Source of the DNA: Vandiemenella viatica
Taxonomy: Eukaryota > Arthropoda > Insecta > Orthoptera > Morabidae
Assembly (NCBI GenBank): GCA_031002005.1
Contig: CM061919.1
Coordinates: forward strand, 221,896,739 to 221,960,738
Reading direction: 5' to 3'
Length of the DNA stretch: 64,000 bases
The notes under the pieces were generated by a model, which worked only from the letters and a program-made list of their open reading frames with translations, searched no databases and was not told the DNA's origin. This document shows positions 24,306 to 35,911 of this stretch, one piece after another (the stretch's first letter is position 1; every line of letters starts with the position of its first letter). A program made the translations under genes and the position numbers.

Positions 24306-26394
24306 TCTGATGAGACTGTCTCACTACCTGCAAATATACCAAAGGCGAATACAGTCAACTGCTGTAAAAAATAAAATTACATATTTTTACTAACTGCCGT
24401 GGAAATTGAGAAGGTAGGAAAGGAGAGTGTAACATGAAGCTAATGTTCATACAACCACACTACGATGCGTCTGTAAATGGTGGATATAGGAAGTGAAAAC
24501 TGGCTGATACTATACATATTGCAATTTAGCCTATTTAGTGAAATTTTGAACTTTCCCAAATTTCGCCAATCTATTTTACGATACGATAGTGGCGTGAAAA
24601 CATACACAAGATAACGGGAACATTAAACATCCCGGTATCCGCTACGAAACTGTAAATATCGTTTCAAAAATTCATTTGGTATTACGGTTCTTTGAAATTA
24701 TGCAAGCTTCGGGAATGGACTGTAACAAACGAAATGTCAGAAGGATTGCAATATGTACAGTGACCACGATCAGAATAACATTTCAATAAAATACAATAAA
24801 GTATCGTAATTGCTTGTTGACAAGTATAAAAAATCTGAATATTTTCGTAATCTAGTTTGAAGATAGTGGGCCTCCAGAAGAAATCTGGCAATTTGTAACG
24901 ATCTCCCACACACGAAACCAACGGACACCCCGGAGGAAGTGTATCTTATCATTTTGCCCGGAACATATCCAGAAACTTCCTGGTTTCGAAACAGATCTTT
25001 GAACCGTTAAGTCATAGGAAGAACAGTCTCCACTGCAACCGCAAAACGGAAAATTCCTGCATGGAACAAAGGGTGACAACAGTTTGAGGCTCTAGACAAG
25101 CCGCAAGCATTATCACGAGCGATAAACACGCCACTGTCTGCTCGGCTGAGCCGCGACAAATGGACTATTAATGGCTTACTTTCTCTGAACTGCAGCTAGG
25201 CTTAAGCCACATCACAAAATTACATACGTGTTTCAAAGATAGAGCGTAAACAAGACGTCGCGATTGGTTCACGCAATATTTTACTGGCAGTTTAAGGGGA
25301 CAGCACGTCCACCTTACCCGAAAGTGGGGTTAACCTACAGAAATCTGGATTAACTGCTTTTACTACTTCCATTTTACGGAAAAATCCCAGCAACTAAAAT
25401 AAAAAATGCCAAAATTCAAGTGTTGTACAGCGCTGTAAAATTCTGTTCAAATGTTTGTTAATTCCTTTGGTTTAACGTTTTCTTGCCGTTTCAGCTTCTC
25501 TTCGTTGTAAAAAGTCTCTCGAATTTTACAAACAAAAACTAAATGTCGGTGTTGTATTCTAGCAACGCCCGCCAAGTTGTATCGATACACTCATTCTTCC
25601 GTTGTAAACAAACACAGCATTTCCTAGACGGATGTCGCAGAACCTAACATCTTTGACAAAACGAAACTAATTGCGTTGATATGGTCCCTGTAGTGGACAG
25701 TTGTCATTTTTGCAGTGCGCAATTTTAATTTAATTTGAGATATATTTTCCGTAAAATGAGAGCTGGGAAATGACCCAAGCAGATAATTCAAATTTCAACA
25801 GGTTACAACCATTTAGGCGGAGAAAGTCTTGTGGTGCCCAAATTTTCTTACAACCATAACTGATAAAAGTACGGGGATAAAGAACAGTTTTGTTGTCATA
25901 AAATACGAAGAAAAGAGGATGATATCTCAACGAAAAGTAATGAAATATCAGCCAGCGGAATTTTTTTGTTAAGAAAAGAGCTGAAGGCGTACCCAAGATA
26001 AGGAAATTATGTGGTACAATGCACTCCACTTCTCAGCTATACTGCCGAAACGTAAATAAAAATAGCAAAATATGAGCAAGATACTGCCAAGTGAAATGGA
26101 ATTCCCAGAAGCAGAATAGAGTTTACAAGAACTGGCAGCATACGGAATGAGAAGGTTAGGAGCACAGTGGAAATAGGACTCTCGCAGGAGAGAAACACAA
26201 GGCAATATACAAACCTGTGAGAATGTGGACCATAGAATGCCAAGAGATAGGAAATGAAAATACAAGGTAAACAGACCAGAGGAAGAGCCAGGGATAAATT
26301 GCTAAGAATAGAGCGTGTTCAGGTGACGATTGGACTGGACCGGACCTAGGGCCTAACAAAAAGTCTTCAACCAGCTCCAACTTGTTTCATTTTA

Positions 26395-26560
26395 TGTTTA
26401 TCTCATCGGTCATTTGATTTTCCACGCGTGTGCGATTGCTCACTTTTGTATACATCACTGACAATAACATGATAAAGACTTATGTCCATGCCCGAGGCCA
26501 GACACGAACCGGCGTCCCTGCAATTCAAGGTTAACACGCTGCTGGGGTCTGCCTAAAATC
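26395..26560 (-). mobile_element. Second-family SINE remnant (left arm)
   Basis: Plus-strand text GACTTATGTCCATGCCCGAG and GCCAGACACGAACCGGCG parallels the 13,711 element (CATGCCCTCGGCCGGATTAG). The tRNA-like B box is read on the minus strand. Mirrored at about 54,770-54,920, so it predates the duplication. Confidence 0.4.
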
Positions 26561-27097
26561 TTCGGCTTCATTGGGTATATACAGGCCGCAGACTAATAAC
26601 TAGTGGACTACAGCACTGCAGTGCCAATTCAGAGACGAGATAGTTCAGATAGATTCGTGTGATCTCTGAACAGCTAGTGCGTAATGCGGAGGCAATGTTT
26701 ACCCTGTGTGAAGATCTTTAGTGATGCTCGAAACCTGCATTACATTCTACACGCTTTCGCAGAGGCGCGAAAATTGAGACAAATTGACCACCGCTTGCTT
26801 GCGGAACCTTCACCACTCACTGCTACAAGAAAGCGCGGGTCGTTGCACTTTACCATTCCGTGTGCTCACTTCATAGTGTATGATGTAAGAGGGAAGTAGC
26901 TATAGCAACCTACTGCGACCCGTGTAACGTTTAGTTTTGGTAAACGTTCGTGGCGGCTCAGCATCTGCCTTTAGGTTATATTACGTAACCACGCTGTCAC
27001 GATGGGCAGTACACATGCAGCAGCAAGATTTCAAAACGCATTTCAACTTTAGTATGGCGCCGCCTTAATTCAATAGTTTAAAGCTGCATGGGGATTA

Positions 27098-27312
27098 CTG
27101 GAGATCGCGATTCCGCCAGGAACTGCCGTCATAATACTGCAGTGGTCAAACGCAAGACTCCGCTACAAATACTTTCGGAAGTGCATTTAACGATTTCTTG
27201 TTGATCCAGGCTGTATTACACAGGAATTACTGCATAAAAATAATACGTCTTGCGATTGACTGCAGTATTATGACGTCATTAACTAATGTTGTAACGGAAT
27301 CGCGATCTCCAG
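27098..27312. mobile_element. 215-bp TA-flanked MITE (left arm)
   Basis: TIRs CTGGAGATCGCGATTCCG at both ends, each flanked by TA (27,096-27,097; 27,313-27,314). TA duplication fits a Tc1/mariner-type origin. The inner inverted blocks (CATAATACTGCAGT, CGCAAGAC) let the strand fold back. An equal-length copy is at 53,979-54,193. Confidence 0.75.
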
Positions 27313-27905
27313 TAGACCCAAGAAAACTAAGCCTAAATGAAAAAGGTACATTTTGATAAAGATTCTTAATGCCTAGTAACAACATCGTCCCGGTAGGGTC
27401 AGAAACGGGAAAAAAAAACTCAACCTAAATACCGGGAGCGATCACCAGCTTCAAACCCCATAGAGACGTTTATTTACAAGCGGAGTTTATAGCGTCAAAG
27501 AGTAAGGAACGTCACAGTTTCGCATATTTGACGTGACTGGACGAAGCGCGTGTTTAAAACAAATAAGTCTCATTTTCACCTTTTTTTAGGGCGGCATGCT
27601 AGGCTGTTAGAATTTTTTTTTCCACCAACTGAATTTAGATTATTAAAGAGTAGCACTAACGGAAGAAGTTAGAAAAATTGCAGGCATCAATGTTTAACAT
27701 CTCTCCGTACCTGCAGTTCTAATGGATACATTTATCTATCTCAGTGTCACAACAATACACCACACGAATAAAGAAAATCGCATTTCCGGGCTACTGATTA
27801 CGAAGAGTTCCGAGGGTGACTGTAAAGTGGTAACATTCCTTAACACACACAACTCGAATACCAAATCGTGTGAATTACAGTGGAGGTGCACGTGGTGCTG
27901 CTTAC

Positions 27906-27964
27906 CTGCACAGCCGCGCGTAGAGTGTGTTTGAGCTGGCAACGTCGAGCGACCGTGTGCGACT
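27906..27964 (-). other. Probable non-coding first exon of the Akap200-like gene, left copy
   Basis: A GC-rich stretch ends at GCTGTGCAG|GTAAGC, a strong splice donor on the minus strand, and begins near a TCAGTC initiator. It contains no ATG, so it would be 5' UTR joined to the ATG-bearing exon at 24,327-24,135 across a 3.6 kb intron. The same exon and donor are kept in the right arm. The start at 27,964 rests only on the initiator match. Transcript data are needed to prove exon use. Confidence 0.5.
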
Positions 27965-28080
27965 GACCGAGAGACCGGCCCAACTTCCTACCGAGATAAG
28001 CCACAGGAAATCTGACTGCACCGACGCGTCATCGCTGACGTCACCACTGACACACCGGCCGGGGATTCCTTCACCACCCG
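27961..28080 (-). promoter_or_regulatory. Core promoter candidate with CRE, left copy
   Basis: CpG-containing sequence directly upstream of the non-coding exon. A perfect palindromic CRE, TGACGTCA, is at 28,036-28,043, about 75 bp upstream of a TCAGTC arthropod-type initiator (27,966-27,961). A second TGACG half site is next to it (28,022-28,033 region). No TATA box is seen at the expected distance. The CRE, half site and initiator are all kept in the right arm. A CRE would fit cAMP/PKA-responsive transcription, which is suggestive for a PKA-anchoring protein but is inference. Confidence 0.45.
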
Positions 28081-28622
28081 CTCACAATTTGCACAAACTT
28101 CTCCCTCGAAGCCTACACGTTATTCGTCAGAACTCACTACTCAGTCCTGTAACTCCCACCCCCTATCTTATATTCCAACTCAGTACTGCGCCGAGTAGTT
28201 ACGTACCTCACCATGAGTCCGCTACTGATTTAAACCAGTTGTACCATGCCTTAAACGAACTCTGACATAATTAGCCTTGAGCGGCAGATTTTTTAGTAAC
28301 TCGGAAAATAGCATCTTTCAAGGAATTTTCGCACGACTCATGTCGGGAAATCTTAAGGCAACATTCTGTCGTGAGTAAAAGAACTTCAACCGAAATATCT
28401 TAATGCACAGTACCAAACGAGGAAAATTTTTATATCAGTAAGCCGGTCTGCATCAACATGTTCCAATACAGACTTATCCCCATTTGCAGTAAATTTCTAC
28501 AGTTAAAACACGAGATTCAGAAAAAAATACAAACATAATCAGACAGGGCGAGGTTCACACTTTGCTCGCAGCATGTTTGAATCATTCGATATCAGTTTTT
28601 AACAGCTTCCTCACAACATTCC

Positions 28623-28825
28623 ACGCATTCGGGAGGACGGCGGTTCGAATCCCCGTCCGGGCATCCAGATTTGGGTTTTCCATGGTTTCCCTAATCACTC
28701 CAGGCAAATGCCGGGATGCTTCCTTAAAAAGGCCATGGCCGAATTCCTTCCCATTCCTTGACCCCATCCTTTCCCGTCTCTAAATACCTCGCTGTTAAGA
28801 GACGTAAAGCAGTTAAAAAAAATAT
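28623..28825 (+). mobile_element. tRNA-derived SINE, left arm only, 8-bp target duplication
   Basis: A 5'-truncated SINE (begins ACGCATTCGGGAGGACGG, B box GGTTCGAATCC, ends GACGTAAAGCAGTT plus A-tail) is flanked by AACATTCC at 28,615-28,622 and 28,826-28,833. The right arm has the uninterrupted site near 52,730, so this insertion happened after the arms separated. Confidence 0.88.
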
Positions 28826-29259
28826 AACATTCCAATCTCAAACAAATGATGCCTACTGTGCAGGTTAACAACCTAGAGTTTAACATACTTAGTTAGCTAA
28901 CCAGATTCGGAGGAGTGATCTCATTGGCTAATAAGTTTTATTCGACCAATCCTCAAAATTAGAGCAGTTTTAAAGGAGTCCGATGGTTCGAAAGCAGTGA
29001 AGGTATCAGCATCGATCTACTCAGACAAGTCACTTGGAAACAATTATCTGGGGAAACCATTGAAAACCCAAATCTGGATGCCCGATCATTGAAAATTCGT
29101 GGCTTTTAAAAAGTATGAATGTAAGTAACATAAAAGTTGGGCTTATAATTTATAGTCGCTTATAACCTTATATGGTATGAATACGATATGCGGCTTCTCG
29201 ACTTCGAAGTAATTAGAGAAGTAAATAGACTGGGGACGAGGATAAGGAAGAAAATCGAT

Positions 29260-29405
29260 CATGGCTTTTTAAAGGAAACTATACTGGTATTCGCCTGAAA
29301 TGAGAATAGAAAACCATGAAAAATTAAATATGGATGGCCGGATGGGGATTCGAAAGCGCGTTCTCCCGAATACCACGCCCGAACGTTACCATTCAGTCAC
29401 AAGGT
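29260..29405 (-). mobile_element. SINE relic, left arm
   Basis: Minus-strand relic with TTAAATATGGATGGCCGGAT and GGGGATTCGAAAGCGCG. The same relic is at about 52,170-52,370 in the right arm, so it was present before the duplication. Confidence 0.55.
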
Positions 29406-29599
29406 TGCAACAGGGAGCGCAATCTGAATAAGCGCTATCTGAATTATGCTATGCTAAGTAAGACGTTTTATATTTCTGGTGATGACATGGTGCTCCGTTC
29501 CGGAAATACACGTTTAATAAACAAAATGACAAAAATTTCACACATTTCGCTTGTGTCATTATTGGTGTTCAAGTTTATATATATAAAAAGACCAGGCGG

Positions 29600-29700
29600 C
29601 TAGATAGAAGCCATGACGATGGCTCCAGGTTGGTGCCGAAACGTTGGCGATAACAAAAAACGCAGCGCAAACCCCGGAAAAAAAGAAGTGCTTTTTTTTT
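29600..29700 (+). other. Penelope-like hammerhead-type motif (left arm)
   Basis: CCATGACGATGGCTCCAGG then TTGGTGCCGAAACGTTGGC. It follows the layout UGANGA, a short GGC/GCC stem, GAAAC, as in hammerhead motifs of Penelope-like elements, but the residue before UGA is A and not C, so activity is unlikely. An A-rich tail follows. Partner at 51,895-51,975. Confidence 0.35.
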
Positions 29701-31602
29701 TTTACCTAAAATGACACAAAGGTTTGCACGACGCAGGGAGAAAACGTGCCAGCATCCATTATTGTAATGAACTTGGTTGCCGATTACACGTTAAAGCGTG
29801 GCAGGAAAATAAAAAATAAGTGTGCTGTGTGTTTTGAAAACGATCGCCCTGGGCGGTAGCGTCATCTGTTGCGATCCAGTTGGCTTCTCGCCAAACCAAA
29901 CGATGGCTCTGCTAGGTCCGACCAGTGACTCAGAAGAGACGAGCGGCCTACGTTCGTCTTATAACGAGCCGACAATGCTCTGTAGACGGCACTTTGCAAA
30001 CATTTACTCACATGTGCTAACAGTCACTGCGCTTCTGTGCCATGGCGTGTTATCTCGCTCCCGCAAACACTAGTATTCAAAGTTGCAAGTGTCGGGACCA
30101 AATGACTCCAGTAAATTCGTATTTCTCAGCATCGAGATACTGTAACAGGTTTTTACAATCGATAATAGACAAGACCAGGCAACTACTATCATACGACGAT
30201 CCATGCAAACAGAAATCGGCAACGCAATATGCCTACAAAGTGAAGCATCGGAACGGGCGCTAAAAACAATTTCAGTATAAATAAAAGCACATGCCGTTTC
30301 CAGTGTCCAAAGAACTACTCTTACTTAAGCCAATAAGATTAGTAGTGGTATTTGTAAATGATTGTGATTCTGTATGCGTGTGTAGATGAGGAGTTCCAGA
30401 TGAGGGATGAAAGAAATGCTACGCAAACTCCAAATGCCGGCTAGGATATGGATTGGGGGGGGGGGGGGGCAAACGGGCTCTTGCGCCGGGCAGGAACATA
30501 ACGGAGGCACGTTTTTTTAAGTTTCGCTACTGACTCGGGAGGCAACAATAGGGGCGACAGGGAGTCGAACCAGGTAAAACAGTGTGGAGAGCAAGACACT
30601 GTCACAATGAAAGGCGTGGATACTCAGATTTATTTCTTTTGTGTAGCTGCAGCATCAATTGCGCATATCTTGTAAGCAGTATTCGTCAAGCACACTGTAT
30701 TTAGCGAGTATGGTTCCTCTTTTTTGACGGACACGTTGGCGTCGGCGCGCCATTGTACCCCAGTGTTCTAAGAACATTATCTTGTATAAACGTTTCTCTT
30801 CACAAACTGCGCCGCACCATTTCGTGAGAAGACGTTCCCGCCACAAATGAACTTACAGATTGGGAACGAGATTTTACTTTCAACAAAAAACAACCTGCTG
30901 ACAGTACGTGACGCCATTTCCAAGAAGCAGTGCACCTGATAGCATGAGCGATTCAACAGAGAAGAATGCCTTATCAGAATTCAACTTAATTGGGTGAATC
31001 ACGTTCTCTACTATAGCTTTTTCGCACAATTTAGATAACTGTCATTAGCGTTTTCTGTGAATTTTTCAGAAACGCTACAGTCTCAAAAGTAATATAAAAA
31101 ATTGAATGAGAAAAGTTGTATCAGGAATCAATTTGAAAACGAAGCTCGCAGAATCCATTTTACGTATAAAATATATGCTCAAAAAAAGATAGAATCGAGT
31201 ATGATTCCACAGCGCAACAGCCTTAACGAGTTCGACAGGTGGAAAAAAATAAAAACAAAAATTATAGACTTTTGCCTCCTACTAATAGTCAGTATGATGG
31301 CTATGTAACGTAAATCAACATATCACATCGCAGTCCCCAGTAATTCCAAATTTGGTGTCCCTACGGTAACAATGGCGAAACAAACACCTTTGACTGAATC
31401 CTAGAAAAATCGAAACCAGTTTACGAAACAAAAATAGAAATTAGGCATTATTAACAGGCGAAATAAAAATAATTATGAATAAAGAAAAAATTGTTTGCTG
31501 CTTGACAAAGGTGAAAAGATATAAGTAAATTAAATTGGATATATTTTGTAAACTGCGAAACATACTGATGTATCCACACAGATTAGTTTTCTCAAGGTAC
31601 AC

Positions 31603-31794
31603 TTTTTTTTTTTTTTTTTTTGCTGTCGTCAGTCTTTAGACTGGTTTGATGCAATCCTCCATCCCTTCCTATCCTGTGCTAGCCTCTTCATTTCTACATA
31701 CCCATTACAACCCACGTCCTCAATTATCTGCTTCATATATTCTAATCTCTGTCTACCTCTACAGTTCTTACCTTCGACTGTTCCCTCCACTAAC
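31603..31794 (-). mobile_element. 3' end of an RTE-like non-LTR element, cut by the gap
   Basis: A poly(T) at 31,603-31,620 (A-tail on the minus strand) is followed by a reading frame whose last residues are CRGRQRLEYMKQIIEDVGC, then VEMKRLAQDRKGWR and a stop at 31,629. This tail is typical of RTE-clade reverse transcriptase proteins in insects. It inserted right after GGTACAC, a site that continues uninterrupted in the right arm (49,975 and below). Confidence 0.75.
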
Positions 31795-32794
31795 NNNNNN
31801 NNNNNNNNNNNNNNNNNNNNNNNNNNNNNNNNNNNNNNNNNNNNNNNNNNNNNNNNNNNNNNNNNNNNNNNNNNNNNNNNNNNNNNNNNNNNNNNNNNNN
31901 NNNNNNNNNNNNNNNNNNNNNNNNNNNNNNNNNNNNNNNNNNNNNNNNNNNNNNNNNNNNNNNNNNNNNNNNNNNNNNNNNNNNNNNNNNNNNNNNNNNN
32001 NNNNNNNNNNNNNNNNNNNNNNNNNNNNNNNNNNNNNNNNNNNNNNNNNNNNNNNNNNNNNNNNNNNNNNNNNNNNNNNNNNNNNNNNNNNNNNNNNNNN
32101 NNNNNNNNNNNNNNNNNNNNNNNNNNNNNNNNNNNNNNNNNNNNNNNNNNNNNNNNNNNNNNNNNNNNNNNNNNNNNNNNNNNNNNNNNNNNNNNNNNNN
32201 NNNNNNNNNNNNNNNNNNNNNNNNNNNNNNNNNNNNNNNNNNNNNNNNNNNNNNNNNNNNNNNNNNNNNNNNNNNNNNNNNNNNNNNNNNNNNNNNNNNN
32301 NNNNNNNNNNNNNNNNNNNNNNNNNNNNNNNNNNNNNNNNNNNNNNNNNNNNNNNNNNNNNNNNNNNNNNNNNNNNNNNNNNNNNNNNNNNNNNNNNNNN
32401 NNNNNNNNNNNNNNNNNNNNNNNNNNNNNNNNNNNNNNNNNNNNNNNNNNNNNNNNNNNNNNNNNNNNNNNNNNNNNNNNNNNNNNNNNNNNNNNNNNNN
32501 NNNNNNNNNNNNNNNNNNNNNNNNNNNNNNNNNNNNNNNNNNNNNNNNNNNNNNNNNNNNNNNNNNNNNNNNNNNNNNNNNNNNNNNNNNNNNNNNNNNN
32601 NNNNNNNNNNNNNNNNNNNNNNNNNNNNNNNNNNNNNNNNNNNNNNNNNNNNNNNNNNNNNNNNNNNNNNNNNNNNNNNNNNNNNNNNNNNNNNNNNNNN
32701 NNNNNNNNNNNNNNNNNNNNNNNNNNNNNNNNNNNNNNNNNNNNNNNNNNNNNNNNNNNNNNNNNNNNNNNNNNNNNNNNNNNNNNNNNNNNNN
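31795..32794. other. Assembly gap of exactly 1,000 N
   Basis: A run of exactly 1,000 undetermined bases, a typical fixed-size scaffold join of unknown true length. It interrupts a retroelement fragment 192 bp beyond the inner end of the left arm. Order and orientation across it are therefore not proven. Confidence 0.99.
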
Positions 32795-34035
32795 CGGGAC
32801 TAGAATGAGATCCTAAAGTAAAACGCCCTAATATCCGTTCGGCATATTGAGGAGATATGTATGAACAGTAGTTGGCATTATGACGAAGTACTAGCAAATG
32901 GAAAGGTTCCCGCACTTTGGCTGACGATAGCAGATCAGACGGCAGTGAGAAGGCAGGGGTCTGAAAAATCTAGCACGCTTTGAAGCCAGCACAGTGATTA
33001 GACGAAATCTTAGCCTATCACTTCAGCTTAGAATTAAACCAATAGTGAATGCAGTGGTGGAAGTTCTCCAGTTTTCGCGATCCAAAAAGGTGGGTGTATT
33101 TTCTGAAAGGGAAAGTGCCTGTGGTGTTTTTCTTTTCTTTTATTGTTCTGAAAGTGTACTGCTTGTAGATAAACTGAAAAACTGTGAAACGGTCACGGAG
33201 GCATGTCACGCTAAACGTGTTAAGCAACTGGGAGGAGATATAAGATAGCAAACCTGGTGGGAGAATGGTAACGCTCTGGAGAACGCAGGTTCGAATCCCC
33301 GTCCGGCCAGCCAGGTTTCGTTTTCATGGTTTCCCGAAATCGCGCAAGCTGAATGCCGAGATGGAATGTCATGGTGACTTCGTATATACTTAATATTTTG
33401 ATAAATTGTATTTTTTAATAAGCTTTTTTTGTTGGTATAAAATCGCCAGCGGAAGTGTGTGGAGCTCAGTATTGAAAACAAGCAACCTACCTTTAACTCA
33501 ATTACAGATGATGGTATGAGTGTCAGGCCATGAATTTACCATACGTTCGTCATACCATTAGTGACTTCAGTTTGTAATATACTTCTAAGTTTTTATACAC
33601 TTAGACAAATGTTTCTATAAAACTTGAAGCAAAAATAGAATTAATAGTATTGAGTTGTAGCAAGAAAAAAGGAATGGTCATTGTCTGTCAGTCAGTGCAT
33701 GTTCTGTTGCATTAACTTGATCTACCTGACATTCTTTTCAAAACTGCAGCCGAACGTATCTCTCGTAGCAAGAAATCCAGTAGGTTGGTCTTCCAAACAA
33801 AATGCCTCTCATATATGGGTCCGAAAATGACTGTGGAGTCGATTGCAAGAAGCACACAGTTTACGGCAACGATGACAGGTATTTCCGGGAGGGACTGCTG
33901 AGCTGAGGTGCTGCCATTTTTCCTCAACTGTTCATTTTCTTTCTTGCGCTGCCTCTTCTTAGTCCCTAATTGTCGGCGATTTTTTTTTTAATAATCAATA
34001 TATATATATACGTTTTTGTCCCTATGTTTCCCCTT
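32795..34035. other. Spacer sequence, one SINE relic, no recognised gene
   Basis: A minus-strand frame next to the gap (32,795-32,915) is open but not recognised. 33,245-33,375 is a plus-strand SINE relic (GGTTCGAATCCCCGTCCGG, TTTTCATGGTTTCCCGAAAT). A minus-strand frame of 71 codons at 33,712-33,927 has no recognisable family. Confidence 0.4.
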
Positions 34036-34860
34036 TTCAGCCACCAATACCTAGCACGGATCACTGGTGATTGTATGTGGTAGTAGCATGGAGTTTCCTA
34101 CTGTGAAGATGTGGGAGATATGGTAGTTGAAAGTTGTTGATCAAGGACATTTTCATATTTCGACCAAAGACATGCGTGTCCGTATATTTCACTTTGCTGC
34201 CACAACTACATAGCGCAGATCACTGGTGTTTGTGTGTGATAGTAGCATCGAGTCTCCCATCGTGCGCTATGGTGGTTAAATGTCGGTAGCTATGGGGGTG
34301 TGGGAGATATGGTGGTTGAAAATGGTCGACCCTGGGCACTTTCATATTCCGACCAAAGACGTGTGTGTCACTGTGATACACTTTTTAGGCAAAACTACCT
34401 AGCACAGATCACTGGTGTTCGTGTGTGGTAGTTGCGATACATTCACCGATCGTCCACAACGTTGGCCGAATTTCGGTAACTGTGGTAGTGTGGGAGATAT
34501 TGTGGTTGAAAGAGGCCGACCAAGGGTATTTTCGTATTTCGACCAAAGACATGTGTCTCCGTATATGTCACTCTGCTGCCACAACTACATAGCATAGATC
34601 ATTGGTGTTTGTGTATCGTAGTGGTATCGCATCTCCTATCGTGTACTATAGTGGTTAGATGTCGGTAGCTATGGGGATTTGGGAGATATGGTGGTTGATA
34701 GTGGTCGACCTGGGCCACTTTCATATTTCAACCGAAGACGTGTGTCTCCCTATATTTCACTTTGCACCAATAAATACCCTGCGCAGATCACTGATGTTGT
34801 GTGCGGTATTAGCCTGGAGTCTCCCAACGTGCACTATGGTGGTTGCATGTCGGTAGTTGT
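34036..34860. repeat. Tandem repeat, unit about 190 bp, 4-5 copies
   Basis: The block AGCxCxGATCACTGGTG recurs at about 34,052, 34,211, 34,400, 34,590 and 34,782, that is at spacings of 159, 189, 190 and 192 bp. Each unit also carries GTGGGAGATATGGTGGTTGA, TTTCATATTTCGACCAAAGA and GTGTCTCCxTATATTTCACT. The first unit lacks about 30 bp. Units differ by several percent, so this is an older array. Confidence 0.85.
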
Positions 34861-35907
34861 CAATCAAAATTCTTGCTCTGTCATTTCTATTTTGTTCCTT
34901 ACACCGAATTTTGGAGTTCCTAAGTGTATTTAAAGTTGTTTTAGCAACAGTTTCTATACTTACGATGAATAATTCTGCACCTAAATCAAACATTTGAATT
35001 TCGTTTTAATGTTAAAGAAGCGAAAGCTGGAAAAGGTGTTTCAGTCCGATTGATTGCAGCGCATAGCATCAATTTCGCAAGTTACGGTACATTTAACATT
35101 GTTAATAATCTAATTTAAGGCAAATCTCAGATTTAGATAAAAAGTTTAAAATAATTCTTATCTATTCATAACTAAGACCTGATAGTTTATTCTTTTTATA
35201 CATTGAAATGTATTCGTATTTTCGCTTACATTTTAATTAGCTGGGTGGGGTAGTGACTCCAGGGGTTCTTCTGTTCTAGTTCTTTCTGGATCACCGCTGT
35301 TTTTTATTAAATGTGGTATTTATTGTGTTGTTCTTTGCGCATATCACAATATTATAAGTGTAGCTGGTTGAAAGTCTTTAAAAATGTCTTTAGTACAGAA
35401 TAATATTATAAAAGTGCTGATGTCTCCCTTCTGGGGTCCATATTTGATAGGCTAGAGTGAGGTGTAAGTCCTCAGACGGGGCCCCACGCCCGTAGCCAGG
35501 AGCTAGGCCATACGAAAGCGCTCTGGTGTTTACTTGATGTTTTGCTTGCATTTCTGGCGTAACTCGGCCCGCACATGTCGACCATATGTGATACAGCGCC
35601 TCGATATTGCCCACACGGAGCCAGCCCAGTGTTATCCTTTTAAAAATCTGTGTCTTGTTTTATAGAGGTACCTATGCTGACCTAAATTCTCATGGGATTG
35701 AATGCGTCGTTAGGAGCAGTCGTGATGTTTCGGAGCAGTGGACGTAATAGTGCACCTGCCCGACACTAATTAGAGTTACGCTCATTAGCGAGAGATAAGC
35801 TCGCACGGGTTTGGGATAATGGCGGCATTAGAGAAGCTCCAGGAAACTGGCGCCGGAGTTGTAAATTTGTTGAGAGCAAGTTCTCTGTTTCACCGGGTCC
35901 CACGCGC
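34861..35907. other. Spacer sequence, nothing recognised
   Basis: 35,390-35,640 is a more GC-rich patch with a 74-codon minus-strand frame, not recognised. The rest is AT-rich. Confidence 0.35.
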
Positions 35908-35911
35908 TTAA

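Larger units (their letters stand above)
24328..27905 (-). other. Intron 1 of the left gene copy
   Basis: Bounded by the GTAAGC donor of the non-coding exon and the TATTTGCAG acceptor of coding exon 1. Contains a 215-bp TA-flanked MITE and a second-family SINE remnant. The open frames in 25.7-26.4 kb reappear in the other arm because the whole segment is duplicated; I see no protein family in them. Confidence 0.5.
18630..31602 (+). repeat. Left arm of a ~13 kb inverted duplication
   Basis: The whole stretch matches the reverse complement of 49,975-63,210 in the same order with small substitutions and indels. Anchors read by eye: coding exon 1 (24,305 pairs with 56,957), the CRE promoter (28,036 with 53,264), a 215-bp MITE (27,098 with 54,193), and 'gctagcaagcctcttctcgc' near 18,930 with 63,110. 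The inner end is at 31,602, where a retroelement poly(T) starts. The outer end at 18,630 is set by a reverse-transcriptase insertion in the other arm, so homology may resume beyond the window. Gene content: promoter, non-coding exon, coding exon 1 and intron; the rest is non-coding with the repeats listed separately. Confidence 0.9.
27965..31602. other. Upstream region of the left gene copy
   Basis: Promoter first, then non-coding sequence with one left-specific SINE (28,623), SINE relics (29,041-29,100; 29,260-29,405), a Penelope-like hammerhead-type motif (29,611) and a poly(G) tract at 30,457-30,470. The open frames at 29,822-30,073 and 30,655-30,846 exist in both arms but change freely between them. 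No supported gene. Confidence 0.4.

Noticed and set aside
29822..30073. 83-codon frame also open in the other arm (51,510-51,803)
   Set aside because: Kept only because the whole segment is duplicated. The frame is not framed by splice sites and resembles no family. The neighbouring shared frame at 30,655-30,846 has many amino-acid changes, as expected for non-coding sequence.
31629..32915. Open frames of 385-428 codons across the gap
   Set aside because: Most of the length is undetermined N. Only the short RTE-like tail on the minus strand is supported.
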